DNA of 64,000 nucleotides from assembly GCA_002331485.1 (NCBI GenBank), contig DCYS01000033.1, positions 62,001 through 126,000 on the forward strand, in the 5' to 3' direction. Every line of letters begins with the position of its first letter. Within the stretch, counting starts at the first letter, position 1. A program made the position numbers and the translations under genes. Of this stretch, positions 43,443-53,152 are shown piece by piece. The notes beneath the pieces were generated by a model. It was given only the letters and a program-made list of their open reading frames with translations, was not told where the DNA came from and made no database searches. The stretch comes from Flavobacteriales bacterium UBA2104. GTDB lineage: Bacteria > Bacteroidota > Bacteroidia > Flavobacteriales_D > Crocinitomicaceae.

Positions 43443-44687
43443 TCAGGCTTTAGATAGCTTGAATTCAACGACTTCAGGAGACATCCCGACTCTACCAGGA
43501 AAACCTAAGAAGCCAAAGCCTTTACTCACGAAAAGGTATTGATCATCTGATTGATAAAGACCCATCCAACGTTTATAGCGGTATTTGACAGGACTCCATT
43601 GCCAACCAGGTATTTCCACACCAAATTGCGCTCCGTGAGTATGACCGCTCAATGTTAGATCAAATTTATGTTGATGGTTTAAGACTTCGTGATCCCAGTG
43701 ATCCGGGTCATGTGATAGTAATATTGAGAACCGATCGGTTGGAAGATCGGTTGTTGCTTTATCGAGATCTCCATATTGAGGAAAAGGATCTTGCCCCCAG
43801 TTCTCCACACCTACGATGTCTATTACCTCACCATCCTTTTCGATCTGCCGATTTTCATTTGTTAGTAGTTCAAAACCAGTTTCCTCAAAGACCTTGAATA
43901 GGGATTGCATGTTTTCGATACGTTCTTGTTCAGATTCATAAGGCACGTAATCACCATAATCATGGTTCCCTAATATGGCAAACTTACCAAGAGGAGCATC
44001 AAGCTGTTTTAGCATTTCAATAAATGGTTGACTCTCACCAGCCCTGTTATTAACAAGATCTCCTGTGAATAGAATGAGATCTGGTTTTCTTTCGTTGATG
44101 TATTCAAGTCCATTTTTTACTGCTTCGTAATCGTCAAAACTACCGGCATGAAAATCTGAAAACTGTATAACTTTTAATCCATCAAACGCTTTTGGCAAGC
44201 GAGAGAAGGTGAGTGGTATTCTTTTTAATTGATAATTATATTTACCGATCGTTATTCCGTAAACGGTCCCGAGTATTGGGATCGAAGCAATTCCGAGAGA
44301 GATGTTTCTGACGAATCTTCTTCTGTCTGGCATAGATTCTTTTCTCGGTTTTCTTTTAAATACCCAATTGTAAAAGAATAATGGTATCCTTCTTATGTCT
44401 TCGATCAGGAAAGGTATGGACATGAGCAACTTTGCGACAAAAACACCAAACGAAAATCCAACCATCATATTTAAGGTGTAGTTTGCATTCATTTCTCCGT
44501 CTGCAGCACGCATTAGGTTAATGAAAAACCCTAAAAAAAAGATGAGTGTTGTGAGTGGAATAATCCATTTCACGTACGTAAAGGTCTTTGGAGCAAGTGT
44601 TCTTTTTAAACTACGCCATATAAACACATCGAGGATGGTAAATACCGCGAGCATAAAAGAAAAAAGAATAATGTAACGATAGCTCAT
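43443..44687 (-). CDS. Membrane-anchored metallophosphoesterase
   Basis: 414 residues from the ATG at 44687 (MSYRYIILFSFML); a GTG six codons earlier is less likely. Three or four N-terminal helices (about 1-120) and a further hydrophobic segment lead to a calcineurin-like domain (about 150-414): QFSDFHAGSFDDYE, FTGDLVNNRAGE, LGNHDYGDYV, LLSHDPDHWD and SGHTHGAQFG. The shape is that of YkuE-like periplasmic phosphoesterases acting on phospholipids or UDP-lipids; the substrate is not evident. Confidence 0.87.
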   Translation of the reverse strand: MSYRYIILFSFMLAVFTILDVFIWRSLKRTLAPKTFTYVKWIIPLTTLIFFLGFFINLMRAADGEMNANYTLNMMVGFSFGVFVAKLLMSIPFLIEDIRRIPLFFYNWVFKRKPRKESMPDRRRFVRNISLGIASIPILGTVYGITIGKYNYQLKRIPLTFSRLPKAFDGLKVIQFSDFHAGSFDDYEAVKNGLEYINERKPDLILFTGDLVNNRAGESQPFIEMLKQLDAPLGKFAILGNHDYGDYVPYESEQERIENMQSLFKVFEETGFELLTNENRQIEKDGEVIDIVGVENWGQDPFPQYGDLDKATTDLPTDRFSILLSHDPDHWDHEVLNHQHKFDLTLSGHTHGAQFGVEIPGWQWSPVKYRYKRWMGLYQSDDQYLFVSKGFGFLGFPGRVGMSPEVVEFKLSKA

Positions 44688-44750
44688 TCTGGAATATATT
44701 GTCACGAAAGTAACGCTTAGATCCTACCGAATGTTCTGTATTAGCGTTTT

Positions 44751-47009
44751 TTAACTTAAAGTTTCTTCGTCATAATCGTCTGGCGTTTCATGTTCCAGAT
44801 CATCCCATCGCTCTACACGTTTGATCCCTTCAAGCAATTCGAATTTTTCGATCAACTCTTCGAGGTGGTAGCGGTCGAGAACGTAGACTTGAATTTTTCC
44901 TTCAAACATTCCATCCTTAGATTCGAAGCTGATCGATCTCATATTAACATTATGCTGAAAAGAAACGATCTCTGTGATCTTATTCACGATACCAATATCA
45001 TCAATACCAATAATTCTAAGTTTTGCGATATGTTCCTTAACTTCCTTAGCTTTCCATCTTGCCGAAATACATCTGTATGCCATTTTTGACATCAGGTTTT
45101 CAGCATTGGGACAGTCAGTTCTGTGGATCTTTATTCCATCATTGATCGTTATAAATCCAAATACTGAATCTCCAGGAAGTGGATTACAACATTTAGCAAA
45201 TTGATAATCGATATTGTTAAAATCGTCTCCAATGATCAGCGTATCCTTCTTTTTATCGATTCGCTTATTGATATCGGAAGCTCGACGTATTTTCTTAGGT
45301 TTCTTTTCCTTTTCCAGCTTTAAGACACCTCCTACATTTTTGATCTGTCTAAGTTTTGCAAGGTCTACCTTTCCTTTTGCAATTCGAATATAAAGATCAG
45401 TCGCAGTTGATACATTATAATAGTTTTCGAGTAAAGAGATGTTTTCTGATATGAAACGAATATTATGCTGCTTGAATTTTCGATCAAGAATTTCTCTACC
45501 GTCTTCAGCGATCTTCTTTCGTTCATCATTTAGCGCAGCTTTGATCTTTTGCTTTGCTCTTGCTGTAGTAACGAACTTTAACCATTCTTCATTGGGCTTT
45601 TGCTTGCTGGAAGTAATGATCTCGATCTGATGACCGCTTTTCAATTGATGACTGAGCGGAACAAGTTTATTATTCACTTTGGCACCAATACATTGAAGTC
45701 CAATATCCGTATGTATGTCGAATGCAAAATCCAGTGTTGAAGCGCCTGTTGGCAGAACTCGAAGTTCACCTTTTGGTGTAAAAACGTATATCTCATCATT
45801 GAACAAGTTCAGTTTAAACTCATTCACAAAATCCATTGCATCTTGAGAATGATTGTCGATCAGGTCCCTGATCTCACCAATCCAACGATCAAACTTATTA
45901 TCTCCATTCTTTGATTCCTTGTAATTATAATGAGCTGCTAAGCCTTTTTCAGCGATGTTATCCATTCGCTTAGATCTGATCTGAACTTCTACCCATTTTC
46001 CTTGTGGACTCATCACAGTTGTATGCAAGGATTCATACCCATTTGCTCTCGGAGTAGAGATCCAGTCACGCAAGCGGTCTGGATTCGGCTGATAAAAATC
46101 TGTCACAATACTATAAACTCTCCAACAGTCAGGTTTTTCTAACTCTTCTGGAGTGTCCAGGATAATACGAATGGCAAAAAGGTCAAAAACTTCTTCGAAA
46201 GGAACCTCTTTGTTTTTCATTTTACGCCAAATAGAAGCGACTGATTTTGTTCTGGCTTTTATATCAAAAACATAACCTTCTTCTTGAAGAGCTTCTTTGA
46301 TCGGATGAGTAAATCGACGAATGAATCGTTGACGCACCGCTTTCGTTGACTTTAGTTTACTCTCGATCTCCTGGTAAGCCTGAGGATTCATATACATCAA
46401 ACAAAGATCCTCCAGTTCACTTTTGATCGAGTACAAGCCGAGTCGGTGGGCGAGGGGAGCATAAAGGAAGTTCGTCTCCGATGCTATCTTTAATTGTTTA
46501 TCAGCTCTCATACTGTCAAGCGTTCGCATATTATGCAAACGATCGGCAAGTTTGATCAGTACAACTCTAAGATCATCAGAGATCGTGAGGATCATTTTAC
46601 GGAAGTTCTCCGCCTGGATCGAAACATTCTCATCAAATACTTCAGGTATTTTGGTTAATCCATCAATAACCTTTTTAGGAGTCTCGCCAAATAACTCTTC
46701 AATGTCATCGAGCGTGATGTATGTATCTTCAACTGTGTCATGCAATAACGCACAAACCACTGCTGTTGGGCCTAATCCCATTTCTTCAGCACAAATCTTA
46801 GCAACGGCGATCGGATGATAAATGTAAGGTTCACCCGATTTCCGTCGCATATCTTTATGTGCCTCAACGGCAACATCAAATGCCTTACGAATCATTTTCG
46901 TTTCCTCCTTGTTACGGTTGTCTTTCGTAACTCTTAAAAGGCCTTTGAAGGCATTTAAGATCTCTTTTCGTTCCTTTTCGAGATCTATGTTTTGATGTTT
47001 ATCTGGCAT
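44751..47009 (-). CDS. Bifunctional (p)ppGpp synthetase/hydrolase, RelA/SpoT family
   Basis: 752 residues. Makes and degrades the stringent-response alarmone. HD hydrolase (about 45-200, with YHPIAVA and LLHDTVEDT), synthetase (about 240-370, RLRDWISTPRANGYESLHTTV and EVQIRS), TGS domain (about 395-455, IYVFTPKGELRVLPTGAS), a helical and zinc-finger-type region (FAKCCNPLPGDSVFG) and a C-terminal ACT domain. Both catalytic motifs are intact, so a bifunctional Rel is expected. Thirteen bases downstream of fahA on the same strand. Confidence 0.96.
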   Translation of the reverse strand: MPDKHQNIDLEKERKEILNAFKGLLRVTKDNRNKEETKMIRKAFDVAVEAHKDMRRKSGEPYIYHPIAVAKICAEEMGLGPTAVVCALLHDTVEDTYITLDDIEELFGETPKKVIDGLTKIPEVFDENVSIQAENFRKMILTISDDLRVVLIKLADRLHNMRTLDSMRADKQLKIASETNFLYAPLAHRLGLYSIKSELEDLCLMYMNPQAYQEIESKLKSTKAVRQRFIRRFTHPIKEALQEEGYVFDIKARTKSVASIWRKMKNKEVPFEEVFDLFAIRIILDTPEELEKPDCWRVYSIVTDFYQPNPDRLRDWISTPRANGYESLHTTVMSPQGKWVEVQIRSKRMDNIAEKGLAAHYNYKESKNGDNKFDRWIGEIRDLIDNHSQDAMDFVNEFKLNLFNDEIYVFTPKGELRVLPTGASTLDFAFDIHTDIGLQCIGAKVNNKLVPLSHQLKSGHQIEIITSSKQKPNEEWLKFVTTARAKQKIKAALNDERKKIAEDGREILDRKFKQHNIRFISENISLLENYYNVSTATDLYIRIAKGKVDLAKLRQIKNVGGVLKLEKEKKPKKIRRASDINKRIDKKKDTLIIGDDFNNIDYQFAKCCNPLPGDSVFGFITINDGIKIHRTDCPNAENLMSKMAYRCISARWKAKEVKEHIAKLRIIGIDDIGIVNKITEIVSFQHNVNMRSISFESKDGMFEGKIQVYVLDRYHLEELIEKFELLEGIKRVERWDDLEHETPDDYDEETLS

Positions 47010-47022
47010 TCACGATGTTTTA

Positions 47023-48294
47023 TTAATCTGCTGGAAGGATCTTTGTCGATACTTCTCCAAATCCAATACGAACACCGTCTTTTTCACAATGTCCTCTCAT
47101 GATCACAGTATCGTTATCCTGTAAGAACTTTCTCTCAGAACCATCTTTCATTTTGAAAGGTTTAGTTCCTTTCCAGGAGATCTCAAGCATTGAACCAAAA
47201 GATGATCTCTCTGGTCCAGAAATAGTTCCTGAAGCCATCATATCTCCGCATCTCACATTACACCCATTAACTGTGTGGTGAGCTAACTGTTGAACCATAT
47301 TCCAATACATGTACTTATAGTTCGAGTTACACACCGTGGTTTCTTCTGAGTTTTCTGGTTTGATACTAACTTCAAGATCAATGTCGTAATGATGCTTCCC
47401 TTCGTATTCTAAATACGGAAGAACTTTTGGATCCTGATCAGGTCCATCAATACTAAATGGCTCCAATGCATCCATTGTAACGATCCAAGGTGAAACTGAT
47501 GAGGCAAAACTTTTAGCAAGGAATGGCCCTAGTGGAACATATTCCCATTTTTGAATGTCACGAGCAGACCAGTCATTCATGATACACATACCAAAAATAT
47601 AGTCTTTCGCCTCTTTGGTAGAGATCGAATCACCAAGTTCCTTTCCGTCGAATGTTACGAACGCCATTTCTAACTCAAAATCCAGAAGTTTACATGGTCC
47701 GAAAACAGGTCCTTCATCTTCATTTGGCTTTTGTTGTCCTTTTGGTCGTTTAATTGATTTTCCAGTCGGTATTATAGAACTAGCTCTTCCGTGATAACCA
47801 ACTGGAATATGAAGCCAGTTTGGTAACAGTGCGTTGTCTGGATCTCTGAACATTGTTCCAACATTCGTGGCATGGTCTCTTGAAGAATAGAAATCAGTGT
47901 AATCCCCAACTTTCACGGGCATGCACATTTCAACATTCTGAACGTCAAAAAGAACTTGCTCTACATGATGTGCATTGCCTGCAAGATCTGTGTTCTCTGA
48001 ATTAAACAGTTTGGAAATTCTATTTCTTAGATCAGATGTTGCAGCTTTTCCGTGCTTCATTATCTCATTCAAAGAGTCAGTGTCAAAATCTTCCCGCTGA
48101 AAAGGTAAGTTGTCAAGGTAGCCGAGTACGAATAAAGCGTTAAGGTCAACTACTTTATCTCCAATACGCGTACCAACACGTTCTGAAATATTGTTTGTTT
48201 TAAATACTCCAAATGGAATGTTTTGAATTGGAAAATCAGAGTCTTTACTGACTTCAATCCATGATTTCAATGCGGGATCGTTTGCTTTTATCAT
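47023..48294 (-). CDS. fahA: Fumarylacetoacetase
   Basis: 423 residues. Last step of tyrosine/homogentisate breakdown, cutting fumarylacetoacetate to fumarate and acetoacetate. The SH3-like N-terminal domain (FGVFKTNNISERVG) precedes the FAH fold with DYTDFYSSRDHATNVG, PVGYHGRASSI, ELEMAFV and NDWSARDIQKWEY, where the catalytic His/Glu and metal ligands are found. No other tyrosine-catabolic gene is in the window. A good promoter lies upstream. Confidence 0.95.
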   Translation of the reverse strand: MIKANDPALKSWIEVSKDSDFPIQNIPFGVFKTNNISERVGTRIGDKVVDLNALFVLGYLDNLPFQREDFDTDSLNEIMKHGKAATSDLRNRISKLFNSENTDLAGNAHHVEQVLFDVQNVEMCMPVKVGDYTDFYSSRDHATNVGTMFRDPDNALLPNWLHIPVGYHGRASSIIPTGKSIKRPKGQQKPNEDEGPVFGPCKLLDFELEMAFVTFDGKELGDSISTKEAKDYIFGMCIMNDWSARDIQKWEYVPLGPFLAKSFASSVSPWIVTMDALEPFSIDGPDQDPKVLPYLEYEGKHHYDIDLEVSIKPENSEETTVCNSNYKYMYWNMVQQLAHHTVNGCNVRCGDMMASGTISGPERSSFGSMLEISWKGTKPFKMKDGSERKFLQDNDTVIMRGHCEKDGVRIGFGEVSTKILPAD

Positions 48295-48323
48295 TGTAAT
48301 TTTTGTTTGAATTTTGTGCTAAA

Positions 48324-48354
48324 CAAAAGTAACAAAGTCTTTGCATTAATTCAA
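48324..48354 (-). promoter_or_regulatory. Promoter of fahA
   Basis: Minus-strand TTG (48354-48352), 20-bp spacer and exact -7 box TACTTTTG (48331-48324). The leader would be about 25 bases. Confidence 0.75.
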
Positions 48355-48444
48355 GGTGTATCGAACATTGAATTATAAGAGTACGATCAGTACTTTTTTA
48401 TGATGGATATAGGTGGATTGCAGATGCTGAGAAAAATGTGAGGA

Positions 48445-48558
48445 CTAAAAAAGATCACCGATCGCTCCTAAGACCTCTAAAAGACCTGAAAAAAATCTTT
48501 TGATCGGATTTTCCTTCGATTTTTCGGAATTCTCGACTTTACGTTTATGTTTTTTCAT
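48445..48558 (-). CDS. Possible 37-residue small protein
   Basis: ATG frame on the minus strand encoding a lysine-rich head (MKKHKRKVENSEKSKENP) and an amphipathic/hydrophobic tail (IKRFFSGLLEVLGAIGDLF). It starts four bases after the T tract of the glyA terminator, so it would need read-through or an unseen promoter; no -7 box was found just upstream. The basic head plus membrane-active-looking tail is protein-like rather than random, but this is only moderately supported. The rest of the 335-bp gap holds the fahA promoter and the terminator. Confidence 0.45.
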   Translation of the reverse strand: MKKHKRKVENSEKSKENPIKRFFSGLLEVLGAIGDLF

Positions 48559-48561
48559 TTT

Positions 48562-48606
48562 AAAAAAGAACCCCGATTGACAATCGTTTAAATATCAACC
48601 GGGGTT
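48562..48606 (-). terminator. Intrinsic terminator after glyA
   Basis: AACCCCG plus TTGA (48569-48580) pairs with TCAA plus CGGGGTT (48595-48606) with one A-C mismatch, and six T residues follow on the minus strand (48567-48562). Confidence 0.85.
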
Positions 48607-48629
48607 TGTAATTATATCATTATGCAATA

Positions 48630-49904
48630 CTAATATTCGAAAAGTGGTTTCGGACTCATCATCGTTTGAACTTCATTTCGAACATCTTGGATGATTTTTT
48701 TATCTCCAATATTAGTCATCACTTGGTCCATCAAGTCCACTATTTTAGGGATATCTCCTTCTTTCAGTCCTCTTGTCGTGATCGCAGGCGTACCTACACG
48801 AATTCCAGATGTAACGAATGGTGATTCCGTATCAAATGGAACCATATTCTTATTGACAGTGATATGCGCTTCATTTAAAGCGTTTTCTGCATCTTTTCCT
48901 GTGATATTCTTTGATCTTAAGTCGATAAGCATACTGTGGTTATCTGTACCACCTGAGATGATCTTATATCCTTTCTCGACAAACGCTTCCGCCATTACAG
49001 CTGCATTTTTTATCACTTGTTTTTGGTATTCAATGAATTTTGGATCAAGTGCCTCGCCAAATGCCACTGCTTTCGCTGCGATAACATGCTCTAGAGGTCC
49101 TCCTTGAGTACCTGGGAAAACTGCTGCGTCAAGCAGAGAAGCCATGCTTCTAGGATTTCCATTTTTCCATTTGATCCCAAACGGGTTATCAAAGTTTTTG
49201 CGCATCATAATTATTCCTCCCCTTGGACCTCTCAGAGTTTTGTGGGTCGTTGAAGTAACAATATGACAATGCTCTAAAGGATCGTTCAGTAATTTTGAAG
49301 CGATCAACCCTGCAGGGTGAGAGATATCAGCAAGAAGAAGAGCTCCAACTTCATCAGCAACTTTTCTTATTCTTTCGTAATCCCAATCTCTGCTGTAAGC
49401 AGAAGCTCCACAGATGATCATTTTGGGTTTGATATCTCGAGCTTTACTCTCCAGGTCTTCGTAATCTATTGTTCCAGTTTCTTCTTTAACCCCATAAAAA
49501 TGTGGATTGTATAATTTCCCAGAGTAGTTTACTGGAGAACCATGCGTTAAATGGCCACCATGAGAAAGGTCAAATCCTAGAATGTTATCGCCAGGTTTCA
49601 AGCATGCCAGCATAACTGCAGCATTTGCCTGAGCTCCAGAGTGTGGCTGAACATTTGCCCACGTCGCGTTAAAAAGCTTGCAAAGACGATCTATTGCCAA
49701 TTGCTCTACTTTATCAACAACTTCGCATCCTCCGTAATACCTTTTTTCAGGAAGACCTTCCGCATATTTGTTGGTAAGAACTGAACCCATAGCGTTCATA
49801 ACATCCTCACTTACAAAGTTCTCTGAAGCGATCAACTCGATGCCATTGGTTTGTCTCTCACGCTCTCGATTGATCAGGTCAAAAATTTCTTTATCTCTAT
49901 TCAT
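48630..49904 (-). CDS. glyA: Serine hydroxymethyltransferase
   Basis: 424 residues. PLP enzyme turning serine plus tetrahydrofolate into glycine plus methylene-THF, the main one-carbon source. Diagnostic segments are ELIASENFVS, NKYAEGLPEKRYYGG, HGGHLTHGSPVNYSG and VTSTTHKTLRGPRGG, the last carrying the PLP lysine. Last gene of a four-gene unit, five bases after the epimerase gene, followed by a terminator. Confidence 0.97.
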   Translation of the reverse strand: MNRDKEIFDLINRERERQTNGIELIASENFVSEDVMNAMGSVLTNKYAEGLPEKRYYGGCEVVDKVEQLAIDRLCKLFNATWANVQPHSGAQANAAVMLACLKPGDNILGFDLSHGGHLTHGSPVNYSGKLYNPHFYGVKEETGTIDYEDLESKARDIKPKMIICGASAYSRDWDYERIRKVADEVGALLLADISHPAGLIASKLLNDPLEHCHIVTSTTHKTLRGPRGGIIMMRKNFDNPFGIKWKNGNPRSMASLLDAAVFPGTQGGPLEHVIAAKAVAFGEALDPKFIEYQKQVIKNAAVMAEAFVEKGYKIISGGTDNHSMLIDLRSKNITGKDAENALNEAHITVNKNMVPFDTESPFVTSGIRVGTPAITTRGLKEGDIPKIVDLMDQVMTNIGDKKIIQDVRNEVQTMMSPKPLFEY

Positions 49905-49909
49905 GATCT

Positions 49910-50824
49910 CTATTTGGAATTGTATATTTTCTTTAATCCTTCTTCCAGCGTAGTATCTGGTTTCATATTTATAAGACGCTGTAATTTATCAGAGCTACCC
50001 ACTCTACGTTCAACCTCATAGTCGTAACGCTTTCGAGGTGCATCAATATATTTTATTTCTGATTTAGAACCAGTTATATCTTTAATTTTTTGAGCTAGAT
50101 CTTCAATATTCCATTCTTCTTCATTGGCTATATTGACAATGTGATATCCATCGATCTCAAGAAGTCTAACACAAGCTTCTATCGTATCGTCGATATATGT
50201 GAAATCACGCGTTTGTTTACCTGTGCCAAAAACTGTAATAGGTTTGTTCTGAATGGCTTGTTCGAAAAAACGAGGTACAACCATTCTATTGTCTTGATTT
50301 TCACCGTAAACATTAAAGAATCTTAATGAAATAGCGTTGAGTCCTTTTTCTTCATGATGTGAGGCGAGGTATATTTCGTTGTATCGCTTTGCCATGGCAT
50401 AAGATGTTCTAGGATCAACCAGCACTTCTTCTGTAAGTGCATTTTCGATAGCAGAATGTCCGTATATACCTGAAGTTGATGCGTATAAAATCTTAGCTAC
50501 ATTATTTTGTTCTGCCGCATTTACTACATTCCGCGTTCCGATAACTTCAACATCCATTGTTTCAACTGGAGCATCTGCAACAACATCAACTCCTAAAACA
50601 GCAGCGAAATGATAGATCACATCACATCCAACAGATAGATTCTTGACAAGATCAGCATCTCTTACATCTCCATTTACAAATGTGATCTTCGTAAAAGTTT
50701 CTCGATCAATTTTGTTTCCACGAAGCAAGTTGTCGAGCACAATAACTTCGTGCCCTTCCTTAACCAACCTTTTCGTTAAGTTGCTCCCAATAAATCCAGC
50801 TCCTCCAGTAATTAATATCTTCAT
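49910..50824 (-). CDS. NAD-dependent sugar-nucleotide epimerase/dehydratase
   Basis: 304 residues of the extended short-chain dehydrogenase fold: GGAGFIGSNL NAD loop, the SYAMAKRYNE catalytic YxxxK, and RFFNVYGENQD. Closest in style to UDP-glucose 4-epimerase/UDP-glucuronate-type enzymes that act on surface sugar nucleotides. Substrate not determinable. Between the NlpC/P60 gene (18 bp) and glyA (5 bp). Confidence 0.87.
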   Translation of the reverse strand: MKILITGGAGFIGSNLTKRLVKEGHEVIVLDNLLRGNKIDRETFTKITFVNGDVRDADLVKNLSVGCDVIYHFAAVLGVDVVADAPVETMDVEVIGTRNVVNAAEQNNVAKILYASTSGIYGHSAIENALTEEVLVDPRTSYAMAKRYNEIYLASHHEEKGLNAISLRFFNVYGENQDNRMVVPRFFEQAIQNKPITVFGTGKQTRDFTYIDDTIEACVRLLEIDGYHIVNIANEEEWNIEDLAQKIKDITGSKSEIKYIDAPRKRYDYEVERRVGSSDKLQRLINMKPDTTLEEGLKKIYNSK

Positions 50825-50842
50825 TTCATAATAGTATTAGCA

Positions 50843-51607
50843 TCATAAATAACGGCGGATAGCATAAAATTCGTGGGAAAGATATTGTTTTTCTAAATTG
50901 TATATTCCTTCAGGTCTCAATTCATCAACTCGCACGCGTCCGTGAGCGTGAATGATACTCTTTTCCCCAAGATATATTCCTACATGAGTAACATTTCCAG
51001 TTTTTGAACTAGCAAAAAACACAACATCACCGGCTTTAATATTTTCGAAATCAACCTTTTCTCCTTGCTTGACTTGTTGTGAGGCATCACGCATTAACTC
51101 TATTCCTTTTTGATGGAATACAGTCTGTGTAAAACCTGAGCAATCAATCCCATATCTTGTTCTACCTCCCCATAAGTATGGAGCGTTAAAGTAACTCTGA
51201 GCAATTTGAACGATAGAATGATCACTCTCTACCGGTGTCTCATTAAACCAGCTGAATTTCATGTTATCGACCGTAAAACTTGAATCAGATGACAAAATCG
51301 GAGAACCTTGAAATACGACAGTTTTTCCCCAAGGTGTATTGAGTTGTAATACGATCTGAGCTTGTCTTGATTTTTGTTGAGCGAGTTCATCAAATGTCTG
51401 TTCTTCGATCTCGATCACTTGTTTGCTATCTATCCAACCTTCATAGCTGTCATGATGTACAGATATTTTTATCCATTGTTCATCCTTCTCAAGTATCGTT
51501 GCAACTTCACCAAACAACAGTTGAGATACAATTTCTGATTGATCTTTCTGTTCCGCTCTAAGTGGAATAACAGAGAGAATGCACATCACTTTTACTCCAA
51601 CAATCAT
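50843..51607 (-). CDS. SH3b plus NlpC/P60 (C40) cysteine peptidase
   Basis: 254 residues. Bacterial SH3 segments (about 12-65, SEIVSQLLFGEVATILEKDE) and a NlpC/P60 domain (about 125-250) with catalytic Cys in YGIDCSGFTQTVF and His in VTHVGIYLG, as in enzymes cutting D-Glu-DAP bonds of peptidoglycan stems. The N-terminus has only a brief hydrophobic stretch (VGVKVMCILSVIP), which aligns with the SH3 strand rather than a clear signal peptide, so a cytosolic recycling role is possible. ATG overlaps the DinB stop by four bases. Confidence 0.87.
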   Translation of the reverse strand: MIVGVKVMCILSVIPLRAEQKDQSEIVSQLLFGEVATILEKDEQWIKISVHHDSYEGWIDSKQVIEIEEQTFDELAQQKSRQAQIVLQLNTPWGKTVVFQGSPILSSDSSFTVDNMKFSWFNETPVESDHSIVQIAQSYFNAPYLWGGRTRYGIDCSGFTQTVFHQKGIELMRDASQQVKQGEKVDFENIKAGDVVFFASSKTGNVTHVGIYLGEKSIIHAHGRVRVDELRPEGIYNLEKQYLSHEFYAIRRYL

Positions 51608-52194
51608 TGTTTCTTAGGGAAATTAGGGTGAGACATCAAATTCTTGATCTGTTGTATATGTCGTTCGTTGTGATATATGACAAACATCAACGCGTCACCT
51701 AATCTCAAACGAACGATCTTACTAATTGAGATCTTGATCTTTACTTTTTTTAAATTCACTGATTTAGTCAATTCAAGGATCTCGATCAATTCTTTTTGAT
51801 CATTAATGAATTTATTTACAGCGTCATGACTGACGATAGAAGTGTTGTTTAAAGGATTATAGTTCTTTGGGGCTTTAAACTTTCGCTTAACATTATTCGC
51901 TCTTCCTAGCTTCATAGATTTCCATGCACTTTTCCCCAGAGGTGAGGACACGAAATTTTCTTTTACGCTTTTAAACTTGGTCTTTGCAATTCGCTCTTTG
52001 AAATTCTTATGATAGTATGAAGAATATGAATTTAAATGAGACAAGATCTCAAGAATGTTCCAGCTACCTTGCTTAGGTCTCCATTCCAACTGGTTTTCAC
52101 CGAGATGAACACATTTTTTGCTCACAAAATCAATATTGTTTTGTGTTATCTCAGTTAAACTGGCTATCAGCTGATCGGTATTGAATCCTTTCAT
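51604..52194 (-). CDS. DinB-superfamily protein
   Basis: 196 residues. Four-helix DinB/YfiT-like fold with spaced histidines: ILEILSHLNSYSSYYH, and YHNERHIQQIKNLM near the C-terminus. Such proteins bind metals and often act as bacillithiol- or mycothiol-linked transferases or hydrolases; the exact reaction is unknown here. First gene of the DinB-NlpC-epimerase-glyA unit. Confidence 0.8.
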   Translation of the reverse strand: MKGFNTDQLIASLTEITQNNIDFVSKKCVHLGENQLEWRPKQGSWNILEILSHLNSYSSYYHKNFKERIAKTKFKSVKENFVSSPLGKSAWKSMKLGRANNVKRKFKAPKNYNPLNNTSIVSHDAVNKFINDQKELIEILELTKSVNLKKVKIKISISKIVRLRLGDALMFVIYHNERHIQQIKNLMSHPNFPKKQ

Positions 52195-52218
52195 TATCTA
52201 TTTTCCCATTGAAAGATT

Positions 52219-52249
52219 CAAAAATAATATCTTATCCCAACGTACCCAA
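52219..52249 (-). promoter_or_regulatory. Promoter of the DinB-NlpC-epimerase-glyA operon
   Basis: Minus-strand TTG (52249-52247), 20-bp spacer and exact -7 box TATTTTTG (52226-52219), about 24 bases before the ATG. Confidence 0.75.
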
Positions 52250-52369
52250 CATTTAAACAGACAAATTCGCAGTTTTATCAATTATCTCATAATCTTTAGC
52301 AGATATTAGTAAAATCAGAAGGAAGCAGATAAAAACTTATGCTTATTTTCGCGTTAAATATTTCAGCAC

Positions 52370-53140
52370 ATGGCAAATGATCGACCGTTAATTCTTGTTA
52401 CAAATGATGATGGAATTCAGGCAAAAGGAATTCGATGTTTAGTGAACTCTATTTCAGAATTCGGCGATGTTGTTATCGTGGCTCCTGATAAACCTCAATC
52501 CGGAATGGGACACGCGATAACAGTCAACGATGTTCTGCGATTGAATAAGACAAGGCTCTTTGAGGAATATAAAGCTTTTACTTGCACAGGTACACCTGTA
52601 GATTGCGTGAAACTTGCTATTTCTGAAGTGCTGCATCGAAAACCAGATCTTTTAGTTTCTGGTATTAATCATGGTGAGAATAGTGCATCTAATGTTTTAT
52701 ACTCAGGAACAATGTCTGCTGCAGTAGAAGGAGCAATGGAGGATATTCCATCGATCGGATTTTCCCTTCTCGATTTTGATGCAGACGCTGATTTTACTGG
52801 TTCGGAATGGGCAGTTAAAGAAGTTGCGAAACGTGTCCTAAATAATGATTTTCCGAGAAATATATGTCTAAATGTTAATATTCCACAGCGCTCAGTTAAC
52901 GATATCAAAGGAATCAAGATCTGTAGACAAGCAAAGGCATATTGGGAAGATAGTTTCGATAAAAGACATGATCAATTTGGTAAACCATATTTTTGGTTGA
53001 AAGGTGAATTTTACCGAGAAGATAGGAGTGAGGATACAGATATTTGGGCATTGGATCACGGCTATGTAAGTATTGTTCCAACTCAATTTGATATGACTGC
53101 TTATCATGCTATCAGTGAGTTAAATGAATGGAAGTTTTAA
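52370..53140 (+). CDS. surE: 5'/3'-nucleotidase SurE
   Basis: 256 residues. Metal-dependent nucleoside monophosphatase linked to stationary-phase survival. Start LILVTNDDGIQAKGIR, then VVAPDKPQSGMGHAITV, CTGTPVDCVK and SGINHGENS carry the active-site Asp, Asn and Ser. Divergent from the DinB operon across 175 bp, with a near -7 box (TATTTTCG) upstream. Followed at 12 bp by a membrane protein and lpxB. Confidence 0.96.
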   Translation: MANDRPLILVTNDDGIQAKGIRCLVNSISEFGDVVIVAPDKPQSGMGHAITVNDVLRLNKTRLFEEYKAFTCTGTPVDCVKLAISEVLHRKPDLLVSGINHGENSASNVLYSGTMSAAVEGAMEDIPSIGFSLLDFDADADFTGSEWAVKEVAKRVLNNDFPRNICLNVNIPQRSVNDIKGIKICRQAKAYWEDSFDKRHDQFGKPYFWLKGEFYREDRSEDTDIWALDHGYVSIVPTQFDMTAYHAISELNEWKF

Positions 53141-53152
53141 ATTTGATTTGAA

